A stretch of DNA of 9,876 nt from Firmicutes bacterium ZCTH02-B6. Its GTDB lineage: Bacteria > Bacillota > Limnochordia > Limnochordales > ZCTH02-B6. The stretch's first letter is position 1, and every line of letters starts with the position of its first letter. The notes under the pieces are model-generated. The model had not been told where the DNA came from and made no database searches. It was given only the letters and a program-made list of their open reading frames with translations. The stretch lies in contig LZRQ01000132.1 in assembly GCA_002159155.1 (NCBI GenBank), positions 1 to 9,876 on the forward strand, given 5' to 3'. Below, in pieces: positions 1 to 6,671 of the stretch. Both the position numbers and the translations under genes were made by a program.

Positions 1-401
1 GGTTGCAGCCCTATCTGGCTGGCGAGTTGTCGGAAGCCGACGCGTACGCGCGGGCGGTTGCCCCATTGCGCGATTTCATGCTGCAGCACACCCGGGAGCG
101 GGACTTGGAGCTGTTTGTGGAGATGTCTGGGTCGCCGCGTCCGGTCACCGAGGACGACTTACCCACCCATATTCTCGTTCCCGCGTTCGTCATCAGTGAG
201 CTGCGCACCGCGTTCCAACTGGGCTTCATCCTGTTCATTCCGTTTCTTGTCATCGACATGGTGGTGGCCAGCACGCTGATGTCTATGGGGATGTTGATGC
301 TGCCGCCGGTCATGATCTCCCTACCTTTCAAGGTGCTGCTGTTCGTCATGGTCGACGGCTGGCATCTGATTACGCGTTCGCTGTTGGTGAGTTTCCAATA
401 G
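1..401 (+). CDS. fliP: Flagellar export gate protein FliP, 3' part (5' end cut off by window)
   Basis: FliP is an integral membrane subunit of the flagellar type III export gate; with FliQ and FliR it forms the channel through which axial proteins leave the cell. The reading frame is open from the left edge (first full codon at base 3) to the TAG at 399-401, giving 132 visible codons out of the roughly 220-260 usual for the family. The visible part carries the FliP C-terminal signature: an 'RDFMLQHT' segment, then 'PAFVISELRTAFQLGF', 'VVASTLMSMGM', 'LPPVMISLPFK' and 'FVMVDGWHLI', with the last two membrane helices among them. It ends in the typical short tail '..LVSF'. The TTG at base 3 is simply the first start-like codon in the window, not a real start. 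fliQ follows after 27 bases, as expected in one transcript. Confidence 0.96.
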   Translation, partial: LQPYLAGELSEADAYARAVAPLRDFMLQHTRERDLELFVEMSGSPRPVTEDDLPTHILVPAFVISELRTAFQLGFILFIPFLVIDMVVASTLMSMGMLMLPPVMISLPFKVLLFVMVDGWHLITRSLLVSFQ

Positions 402-428
402 ACCTGGGGTACGGCGGGAGGCGCGGCC

Positions 429-698
429 ATGAGCGACGCCACGGTGGTAGACCTGGGCCGGGAAGCGGTTATGACGGTGCTGTTGGTGGCCGGGCCAATG
501 CTTGGGTTGAGTCTACTCGTTGGCCTGGTAATCAGCATATTCCAAGCCACCACCCAGATTCAGGAGCAGACTCTAGCCTTCATCCCAAAGATCCTGGCGG
601 TGCTGGCCGCCGCCGTCCTGTTTGGACCCTGGATGTTGCGCGTGATGACGGAGTTCGCAGCCCGGCTATTGGGCAACATGCACCAGTTTACCGGTTAG
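429..698 (+). CDS. fliQ: Flagellar export gate protein FliQ
   Basis: FliQ is a small double-spanning membrane protein that packs around FliP and FliR in the flagellar export gate. The product is 89 residues, the standard family length. It has two hydrophobic helices (about residues 15-37 and 50-70) joined by the conserved loop 'FQATTQIQEQTLAFIPK', which is diagnostic for FliQ. The ATG at 429 is preceded by GGGAG at 416-420 with a spacing of 8 bases, so the start is well supported. It lies between fliP and fliR as in most bacteria. Nothing unusual is seen in the protein; the 92-base gap to fliR is longer than the other junctions of this operon and contains an inverted repeat. Confidence 0.97.
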   Translation: MSDATVVDLGREAVMTVLLVAGPMLGLSLLVGLVISIFQATTQIQEQTLAFIPKILAVLAAAVLFGPWMLRVMTEFAARLLGNMHQFTG

Positions 699-699
699 C

Positions 700-722
700 G
701 GGTGCCGCCCGGCGGGCACGCC
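700..722 (+). repeat. GC-rich inverted repeat in the fliQ-fliR gap
   Basis: Immediately after the fliQ stop the bases can fold into a hairpin: GTGCC (702-706) pairs with GGCAC (715-719). GG at 700-701 can add two more pairs with CC at 721-722 across a bulged G at 720. An alternative nested stem (GCCC 707-710 with GGGC 714-717) competes with it. There is no run of T after the stem, so this is not a standard intrinsic terminator. An mRNA-stability or processing hairpin between fliQ and fliR is possible, but GC-rich sequence gives such stems by chance fairly often. Confidence 0.4.
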
Positions 723-790
723 CGCGAGCGGCGCTGTTTGACGCTGCACCGGCCCGTTCCCGACGGCTGGCGGCGTGAGGGAAGTCAGGG

Positions 791-1567
791 ATGCTGCCTT
801 GGTTTCAGCCCGAAGAATTGTTCCATTTCCTCTTTATCTTGATGCGGTGTGGTGCATTGCTTCTCGCGTTGCCGCTCTTCGGCGGGCCCGGGGTGCCGCC
901 CCACGTCAAGATCGGCCTTGGGGCGCTAACGGCGCTTTTGCTTGGGCCCACGGTGCAACCGGTTCCCGGAGTCGAGACGGTGGGCGAGCTCCTGGTCTTG
1001 GTCGCACAGGAGATCTTTATTGGCCTCTCGATGGGCTTCGTCGTCGCGTTGACCTTTTACGCCCTTCAGGTGGCGGGCCACCTGATGGACGTACCGATCG
1101 GGTTTGGAATGGTCAACGTGCTCGATCCGCAGTTTGGAGGCCAAATCCCGATCTTAGGGCAGTTCTCCCAGGCGTTGGCCACGCTCATCTTTTTCACCAT
1201 CAACGGACACCATGCGGTGCTGCGGGCGTTGGCTGCCAGCTACCAGTTGATCCCCATGGGTCGGGCGGCGTGGCAAGGCACGTTCGCGGCGGTCATCGTA
1301 GACGCCGTTGGCGGTACGTTTGCCCTCGGTGTACGAATTGCAGTGCCGGTCATCGCTGCCACGTTCTTGACCGACGTAGCCTTAGGCATCGTCAGCAGGG
1401 CCGTGCCGCAGATCAACGTGTTCATCACGGGGTACCCCGTGAAGATTTTCGTCGGGATGATAACCCTTTTGGTGGCCATGCCGTTGTACGTGGCCGTCTT
1501 GGGGGCGGTATTTGGCGACGGTGGCGAAATGATGCGCTGGTTGTGGACCTTTCTCCGTGCGCGCTGA
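791..1567 (+). CDS. fliR: Flagellar export gate protein FliR
   Basis: FliR is the third membrane subunit of the export gate core (FliP5-FliQ4-FliR1 in characterised systems). The product is 258 residues, the family norm, and is hydrophobic throughout. It begins 'MLPWFQPEELFHFLFILMRCG' and shows the FliR signatures 'GGPGVPPHVKIGLGALTA' (about residues 31-48), 'EIFIGLSMGFV', 'AGHLMDVPIGFGM..LDP', and near the C-terminus 'VSRAVPQINVFITGYPVKI'. The start ATG at 791 has GAGGGA at 777-782 upstream at a usable distance. The gene is not fused to flhB, although fliR-flhB fusions are known in some clostridia: flhB is in a different frame. The TGA stop (1565-1567) lies inside the beginning of the flhB reading frame. 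Confidence 0.97.
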   Translation: MLPWFQPEELFHFLFILMRCGALLLALPLFGGPGVPPHVKIGLGALTALLLGPTVQPVPGVETVGELLVLVAQEIFIGLSMGFVVALTFYALQVAGHLMDVPIGFGMVNVLDPQFGGQIPILGQFSQALATLIFFTINGHHAVLRALAASYQLIPMGRAAWQGTFAAVIVDAVGGTFALGVRIAVPVIAATFLTDVALGIVSRAVPQINVFITGYPVKIFVGMITLLVAMPLYVAVLGAVFGDGGEMMRWLWTFLRAR

Positions 1568-2640
1568 GTTTCGATCTCCAGCGCTTCGCGCAAGAAAAGA
1601 CGGAAGCCCCAACGCCCCGGCGGCGAGAGCAAGCGCGCCAGCGGGGGCAAGTAGCGAGGACGGGAGAGCTTGGCACGGCCTTGGTCCTGTTGGCGGGCTT
1701 TGGAGTGGCCGCCCTGCTGGCCGGCACCGCCAGCCGGTCGCTGCTCGCTCTCACACGGCACTACCTGGAGCAGTCGGCTGCATGGCAGCCCGATGCGGGG
1801 GCGATCCAGGCGCTCTTTGTGTCGCTTGTTATGCAGGCGGGCCTGATCGTGGGGCCCCTGATGCTGGCGGCTGCGCTCGTCGGCGCCTTGAGTCAGGTCG
1901 TGCAAGTAGGTTTCGTGGTGTCGGGAGAGCCCTTGAAGCCGCGGCTCGACCGGCTCAATCCCGTCCAGGGCCTGCAGCGGATCTTCTCCCGCAGGGCTCT
2001 GGTAGACCTGGTACGGTCGCTGGCTAAAGTCGCGGTCGTCGGTTGGATCGCGTACCGGGAAGTCCGCACTGCCCTGGTGATGCTGCCGGACCTGCTCGGC
2101 GCACCGTTCGGCGAGGCGGCCGCCCTGGTGGGCCAAGTGGTCCTGCGCACCGGCCTATGGATCGGGGGGGCGCTGCTGGTCATCGCCGCGGCGGACTATT
2201 TGTTCCAGCGCAGCGAGCACGAGCGCCAGCTGCGCATGTCCCGGCAGGAGTTAAAGGAAGAACTGAAGCAAACGGAAGGCGATCCGCAGCTGCGGGCTCG
2301 CATCCGCCAGCGCCAGCGCCAGTTGGCTTCGCGCCGCATGATGCACGCGGTGCCTACGGCCGATGTGGTCGTGACCAACCCGGTCCACTTGGCTGTGGCG
2401 CTCAAGTACGATGCCGTGAGCATGTCGGCGCCCGTTGTCGTCGCCAAGGGCGCGGGGCTCCTCGCACGTCGGATTAAGGAACTGGCCGAGGAGCACGGCG
2501 TGCCGGTGGTGGAGGATGTGTGGTTGGCCCGGGCGCTCTATAACGGGGTCGAGATCGGGCAGGAGATCCCCGTGGAGCTGTACCGGGCCGTCGCCGATGT
2601 GCTCGCGTTCGTGTATCGCATGCGGGCGCGCAGGAGGTGA
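1543..2640 (+). CDS. flhB: Flagellar export switch protein FlhB (start uncertain; NPVH variant)
   Basis: FlhB sits in the export gate and switches substrate class from rod/hook to filament proteins after cleaving itself between Asn and Pro of an NPTH motif. From GTG 1543 the product is 365 residues, normal for FlhB. It shows the N-terminal 'FAQEKTEAPTPRRREQAR' motif, four hydrophobic segments (about residues 48-64, 94-122, 155-172, 206-225), the linker 'RMSRQELKEELKQTEGDPQ' and the cytoplasmic domain. The cleavage motif here reads N279-P280-V281-H282 (NPVH) instead of NPTH, within 'VVVTNPVHLAVALKYD'. Further on 'EDVWLARALY' has Trp327 where Pro is usual. The frame is open far upstream of fliR's end, but that extension overlaps fliR and is not FlhB-like. 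Candidate starts are GTG 1543 (25-base overlap with fliR, no clear SD sequence) or CTG 1564 in a CTGA overlap with the fliR stop. Confidence 0.95.
   Translation: MDLSPCALSFDLQRFAQEKTEAPTPRRREQARQRGQVARTGELGTALVLLAGFGVAALLAGTASRSLLALTRHYLEQSAAWQPDAGAIQALFVSLVMQAGLIVGPLMLAAALVGALSQVVQVGFVVSGEPLKPRLDRLNPVQGLQRIFSRRALVDLVRSLAKVAVVGWIAYREVRTALVMLPDLLGAPFGEAAALVGQVVLRTGLWIGGALLVIAAADYLFQRSEHERQLRMSRQELKEELKQTEGDPQLRARIRQRQRQLASRRMMHAVPTADVVVTNPVHLAVALKYDAVSMSAPVVVAKGAGLLARRIKELAEEHGVPVVEDVWLARALYNGVEIGQEIPVELYRAVADVLAFVYRMRARRR
2632..2640 (+). promoter_or_regulatory. Perfect Shine-Dalgarno site for flhA, overlapping the flhB stop
   Basis: AGGAGGTGA matches the anti-SD end of 16S rRNA at every position and contains the flhB stop TGA (2638-2640). 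The TTG at 2646 lies 5 bases after it, an ideal distance. The in-frame GTG at 2637 lies inside the SD itself and has no SD of its own. The site therefore decides the flhA start and suggests that ribosomes finishing flhB feed flhA. Confidence 0.85.
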
Positions 2641-2645
2641 ACGGT

Positions 2646-4712
2646 TTGAGCAGCCAACCCCGCCCGGCGTTGCTGCCGGCCGGTCTACGCTATGGCGATA
2701 TCACTATTGTCTTGGCCGTCGTCTTGATTGTGGTGATGATGGTCGTACCGCTGCCGACGGCCTTGATTGACCTGTTGCTCGCGGTCAATATCAGCCTGGC
2801 GCTCTTGGTGCTCATGCTCACCATGAACGTGCGCCACCCGCTAGAGTTTTCTGTTTTCCCGACGTTGCTGTTGGTGCTCACCCTGTTTCGGCTGGCACTC
2901 AACGTCAGCACGACCCGGCTGATCCTGCTGCAGGCCAACGCGGGCTCCATCATCCAAGCGTTCGGCAATTTCGTCGTCGGTGGCAACTACGTGGTCGGGT
3001 TCGTCGTCTTCCTGATCCTGGTCGTGATCCAATTCATCGTTATCACCCGGGGTGCTGAGCGAGTGGCGGAAGTGGCCGCCCGCTTCACCTTGGACGCGAT
3101 GCCCGGCAAGCAGATGAGCATCGACGCGGACCTGAACGCGGGACTGATCACCGAAGATCAGGCGCGCCAGCGCCGGCTCGACATCCAGCGGGAAGCCGAC
3201 TTCTACGGGGCCATGGACGGCGCCAGCAAGTTTGTGAAAGGGGACGCCATCGCAGGCCTGGTAATTACCGCCGTCAACGTTCTCGGCGGTTTTGCCGTCG
3301 GGGTTGGGCAGCGGGGTATGGACATCGGCGAGGCGCTGCAGCGGTACACGCTGCTGACGGTGGGTGACGGCCTAGTGAGTCAGATCCCCGCCCTGCTGAT
3401 CGCCACCGCGACAGGCATCATTATTACGCGAGCGGCCTCGGAGGCCAGTCTCGGCCGCGAGGTTACGGGGCAGCTGTCGGCGGAGCCGAGAGTGCTGATG
3501 GTGGCCGCGGGTGTTCTGTTCGCTTTTGCCCTTATCCCGGGGCTGCCGTTTGTGCCCTTCATGGTGCTGTCGTTGCTGACGGGCGGACTGAGCTTATTGT
3601 CCCGGCGGGAGCAGGAACGTACTAAGGCGCCGCCGCCTAAGCCCCAGCCTGAGCCTGCTGCGGAGCGACGGCCGGAAAGCGTCCTGGGTCTATTGCATGT
3701 GGACCCCATGGAGATCGAAATCGGTTATGGCCTCATCCCGCTGGTGGACGCGGAGCAAGGCGGCGATGTGCTGGAGAGGGTCAGCATGATCCGCAGGCAG
3801 ATCGCCCTGGAGCTTGGCATCGTCGTGCCTTCGATACGGATTCGGGACAACATGGAGCTACCCGCCAACGCGTACGTCGTCCGCATCAAGGGCGTCGAGG
3901 TCGGGCGGGGCGAGCTGATGCCCAGCCACTACCTGGCCATGGACAGCGGTGCGACGGCCAAAATCCAGGGCATCGACACCCGAGAGCCGGCCTTTGGCCT
4001 TCCTGCACTCTGGATCGCACCCAATGACCGCAGCGCGGCCGAGCAGGCAGGCTACACGGTGGTGGACGCGTCGGCGGTGCTGGCCACGCATTTGACGGAA
4101 ATTATCCGCCGCCATGCGGCGGACCTCCTGGGGCGGCAGGAGACCAAGACCCTGCTGGACAAGGTCAAGGAGGAATTTCCAGCCGTTGTCGAGGAATTGG
4201 TTCCCGAGCTGCTGAGCGTCGGCGAGGTCCAGCGGGTGCTACAGGGCCTGCTGCGCGAAGGGGTGCCTATTCGCAACCTCGTGGCTATCTTGGAGGTGCT
4301 GGCGGACGCCGCCCGCACCAGCCGAGACGTCGGCTGGCTGGTGGAGGCGGTGCGGGAAGGACTGGCTCCGCAGATCTGCCAGCTTTATGCCACCGAGGGC
4401 GGGTTTGTCCCGGCACTCACCCTAGATCCGGCCCTGGAGGAAGAACTGCGTGAGGCCGTGCAGGACGGGCAAACCCTCGCATGGGCGCCTCAGCGGGCGC
4501 AGCTGTTTTTGGATCGCCTGGCCAGGGCGCTGGAGGGCGCGGTGGCGCGTGGCCACCAACCAGTGCTCCTGTGCCCGCCGGGTCTGCGCCGGCCGCTTAA
4601 GCAGCTGACGATGCGTTCCATGCCGCGGCTGGCCGTGTTGTCGTACCACGAGATCGCGGCCGGCGTGGAAGTCCGGGCCGTAGGGATGGTGACACTCGCC
4701 GGTGCGGATTAA
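2646..4712 (+). CDS. flhA: Flagellar export gate protein FlhA
   Basis: FlhA is the large export-gate protein: its N-terminal membrane domain helps use the proton motive force, and its cytoplasmic ring docks export chaperones and substrates. From TTG 2646 the product is 688 residues, typical for the family. Eight hydrophobic segments can be placed in the first ~320 residues. The FHIPEP-family signature 'RLALNVSTTRLIL' starts at residue 82. The conserved cytoplasmic loop follows: 'RGAERVAEVAARF', 'DAMPGKQMSIDADLNAG', 'FYGAMDGASKFVKGDAIAG'. A Pro/Lys-rich linker ('APPPKPQPEPA') leads into the cytoplasmic domain with 'YGLIPLVD', 'SIRIRDN' and the late 'LLCPPGLRRPLKQL' motif. The TTG start is chosen over GTG 2637 because of the perfect SD at 2632-2640. 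The 3' end overlaps the flhF start by 11 bases. Confidence 0.97.
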   Translation: MSSQPRPALLPAGLRYGDITIVLAVVLIVVMMVVPLPTALIDLLLAVNISLALLVLMLTMNVRHPLEFSVFPTLLLVLTLFRLALNVSTTRLILLQANAGSIIQAFGNFVVGGNYVVGFVVFLILVVIQFIVITRGAERVAEVAARFTLDAMPGKQMSIDADLNAGLITEDQARQRRLDIQREADFYGAMDGASKFVKGDAIAGLVITAVNVLGGFAVGVGQRGMDIGEALQRYTLLTVGDGLVSQIPALLIATATGIIITRAASEASLGREVTGQLSAEPRVLMVAAGVLFAFALIPGLPFVPFMVLSLLTGGLSLLSRREQERTKAPPPKPQPEPAAERRPESVLGLLHVDPMEIEIGYGLIPLVDAEQGGDVLERVSMIRRQIALELGIVVPSIRIRDNMELPANAYVVRIKGVEVGRGELMPSHYLAMDSGATAKIQGIDTREPAFGLPALWIAPNDRSAAEQAGYTVVDASAVLATHLTEIIRRHAADLLGRQETKTLLDKVKEEFPAVVEELVPELLSVGEVQRVLQGLLREGVPIRNLVAILEVLADAARTSRDVGWLVEAVREGLAPQICQLYATEGGFVPALTLDPALEEELREAVQDGQTLAWAPQRAQLFLDRLARALEGAVARGHQPVLLCPPGLRRPLKQLTMRSMPRLAVLSYHEIAAGVEVRAVGMVTLAGAD

Positions 4713-5793
4713 GCGGTATGTGGCCAACACCATGCAGCAGGCCATCGCCCGGGTCAAAGCCGATTTCGGCGACGACGCGGTGATTCTGCACACACGCCGG
4801 TTCCGGCGAGGCCTCTTTGGGTTGTTGGGCAGGTCCCGAGTGGAGGTCATCGCTGCCATCGATCCCGGACGCCCAAAGGCGGCTCAGCGCCAACGGGAGC
4901 TGGAACGAGCGCGTGAGGCGACGCTGGAGGCCATCAGGTCGCTGCAGGAGGAAGTGCGCAGTCTTAAGCAAATGCTGGGGGAGCCGTCGGCCGCCGGAGA
5001 GCGCTTGCCCGCTGGCGTCTCCCGAGCGCTGGCCCGGCTGAAAGAGCAAGATCTGCCGGACGAGGAGTGCCAGGCTCTTTTGGAGCGCGCCTTGCCGCCC
5101 GGTACGCTTGATCAGGCGGTGGACGCGCAGTGGGTGTGGGACCGGCTCGCGGAGCAGCTGGTGGCTGAGGTCCCGACGGTCCCGCCCTGGGACTTCTCCA
5201 AGACGCCGGTCATCGTGCCGCTGGTGGGACCGACGGGTGTGGGCAAGACGACAACCATTGCGAAGCTGGCTGCCAACTTCGCGATGCTAGGGAAACGGTC
5301 CGTCGGTTTGGTGACGGTTGACACGTACCGCATCGCGGCCGTGGAGCACCTGCGCGCGTACGCCAACATCATTGGATTGGATTTGCTGGTCGCCTACACG
5401 CCCGACGAGCTGCGGCAGGCGGTCGCGTCCATGGAGGACCGGGACCTGATCCTGATCGATACCGCCGGGCGGAGCCAGCACCACGCCATGCATATGGCGG
5501 AGCTGCGCGCATTTTTGGAAGTGCTGCCCTCGCCCGAGGTGCACTTGGTCCTCAGCGCCTCCACCCGCCGGCAGGACATGGCGGAAATCGTGGAGCGCTT
5601 TCGCGGGACGGCGTTTCAGCGGCTGATTATCACCAAGCTGGATGAGACGCGCGCGTACGGTTCGCTTTATATGGCACCGCGTCTCGCCGGAAAGCCCCTG
5701 GCATACCTGACCACAGGCCAGAGCGTACCCGATGATATCGAGGTGGCGGATGGCCAACAGGTGGCCCGGCTCATCCTGGGGGAGGCGCCATGA
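4702..5793 (+). CDS. flhF: Flagellar SRP-type GTPase FlhF
   Basis: FlhF is one of the three SRP-family GTPases (with Ffh and FtsY) and helps define where flagellar basal bodies assemble at the membrane. The 363-residue product starts 'MRIKRYVANTMQQAIARVK', the usual FlhF N-terminus. A charged B domain (to about residue 100), the N domain, and the G domain follow. GTPase motifs are intact: P-loop G176-T184 (GPTGVGKTT), 'DTYRIAAVEHLRAYA' from D207, 'DTAGRS' from D253 and 'TKLDE' from T311. The GTG start at 4702 overlaps the end of flhA (stop 4710-4712), with a GGTGA at 4688-4692 as a possible SD. Its stop overlaps the flhG start in ATGA. Neighbouring flhG encodes its known partner and GTPase activator. 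Confidence 0.97.
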   Translation: MRIKRYVANTMQQAIARVKADFGDDAVILHTRRFRRGLFGLLGRSRVEVIAAIDPGRPKAAQRQRELERAREATLEAIRSLQEEVRSLKQMLGEPSAAGERLPAGVSRALARLKEQDLPDEECQALLERALPPGTLDQAVDAQWVWDRLAEQLVAEVPTVPPWDFSKTPVIVPLVGPTGVGKTTTIAKLAANFAMLGKRSVGLVTVDTYRIAAVEHLRAYANIIGLDLLVAYTPDELRQAVASMEDRDLILIDTAGRSQHHAMHMAELRAFLEVLPSPEVHLVLSASTRRQDMAEIVERFRGTAFQRLIITKLDETRAYGSLYMAPRLAGKPLAYLTTGQSVPDDIEVADGQQVARLILGEAP

Positions 5794-6647
5794 TGGATCA
5801 GGCCCAGGTGCTGCGGGAGATGGCGCAGGCCAGCCGCTCCGCCCGGCGCCAGGCACGGGTGATCGCGGTGACGAGCGGCAAGGGCGGGGTCGGCAAGACG
5901 AACCTGGCCGTCAACCTCGGCGTGGCCTTGGTCCAACAGGGCCAACGGGTCGCGCTGCTCGACGCCGACCTTGGTCTGGCCAACGTCGACTTGGTGTTGG
6001 GCATCACCCCCCCTCACACATTGAGTCAGGTCGTCTTTGGAGAGCGGACACTGGCGGACGTCATGGTCACCGGCCCCGGAGGGCTCAAAGTGGTCGCCGG
6101 CGGTTCGGGCGTTTACGAACTGGCCAATTTGAGCCAGTGGCGTCTCGAGCGATTTCTGAGTCAGCTGGAAACACTCGATTCTTCCTTGGACGTCCTCCTG
6201 TTGGACACAGGCGCGGGTATCGGCCGCAACGTGATGACGTTCGCCTTGGCGAGCCGGGAGATCGTCATCGTGACGACGCCGGAGCCGACGGCTCTAGCGG
6301 ACGCCTACTCGGTGCTGAAACTGGTGCATGCCCGCTCCGTGGAGGCGCGCCTTTGGATCGTGGTCAATATGGCGCCGTCGCCGAGAGAAGGAGAGGCCGT
6401 ATACCAGCGCCTGGCCGCTGTGTCGCAGCGGTTTCTCAACATGCGTCCGGAATTTTTGGGAGCTTTGCCCAGAGACGAAGCGGTCATCCGGGCGGTACAG
6501 CGCCAGGAGCCCTTTGTCCTCGCGTTTCCCAACGCGCCCGCGTCGCGGGCCGTGACGGCGCTGGCTGCCCGCTTGTTGGGCCAGCCGCAGCCTGCGGCTG
6601 GCGGCGTGGCCACCATGCTGCAGCGTATTTTGCGCATGATTCGTTGA
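5790..6647 (+). CDS. flhG: Flagellar number/placement ATPase FlhG (YlxH, MinD/ParA family)
   Basis: FlhG is a MinD-like ATPase that works with FlhF to set flagellar number and position. The 285-residue product begins with the 'DQAQVLR' motif (residues 3-9), matching the DQAxxLR element known to stimulate FlhF GTPase activity. The deviant Walker A motif is K31-T37 (KGGVGKT). 'LLDADLGLANVD' follows with D58 and D60, and the Walker B region is 'LLLDTGAG' with D139. The C-terminus 'MLQRILRMIR' can form a basic amphipathic helix, like the MinD membrane-targeting sequence. The start overlaps the flhF stop (ATGA at 5790-5793); a second ATG at 5793 is also possible, since GGAGG at 5781-5785 fits either. 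The Gly/Pro/Ala-rich linker near residues 264-272 is encoded by a perfect 10-bp inverted repeat. Confidence 0.96.
   Translation: MMDQAQVLREMAQASRSARRQARVIAVTSGKGGVGKTNLAVNLGVALVQQGQRVALLDADLGLANVDLVLGITPPHTLSQVVFGERTLADVMVTGPGGLKVVAGGSGVYELANLSQWRLERFLSQLETLDSSLDVLLLDTGAGIGRNVMTFALASREIVIVTTPEPTALADAYSVLKLVHARSVEARLWIVVNMAPSPREGEAVYQRLAAVSQRFLNMRPEFLGALPRDEAVIRAVQRQEPFVLAFPNAPASRAVTALAARLLGQPQPAAGGVATMLQRILRMIR
6580..6602 (+). repeat. Perfect 10-bp stem, 3-base loop, inside the 3' end of flhG
   Basis: GCCAGCCGCA (6580-6589) is the exact reverse complement of TGCGGCTGGC (6593-6602), leaving a GCC loop. It lies in the codons for the variable linker between the FlhG ATPase domain and its C-terminal helix, 45 bases before the flhG stop. 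No T-run follows, so it is not a standard intrinsic terminator. It could act as an mRNA processing or stability element ahead of the PilZ gene; it could also be chance in a GC-rich linker. Confidence 0.6.
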
Positions 6648-6671
6648 AGGTCTAAGAAGAGGGGTGTTACC

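Noticed and set aside
738..766. TTGACG at 738-743 as a -35 box for fliR
   Set aside because: No AT-rich -10 lies 16-18 bases downstream (around 760-766 is GC-rich), so no promoter can be supported.
775..1542. Long N-terminal extension of the FlhB frame (a 621-residue reading across fliR)
   Set aside because: The extension fully overlaps fliR in another frame, is Arg/Gly rich and has no FlhB or other family features; FlhB homology starts only at about 1573.
1240..2136. 298-residue minus-strand frame opposite fliR/flhB
   Set aside because: Antisense shadow of two conserved genes, His/Gln/Arg-rich composition, no motif.
5732..6655. 307-residue + strand frame over flhG
   Set aside because: It is a shadow of flhG in another frame; flhG has every MinD/FlhG motif in its own frame, and this one is Arg/Gly-rich with none.
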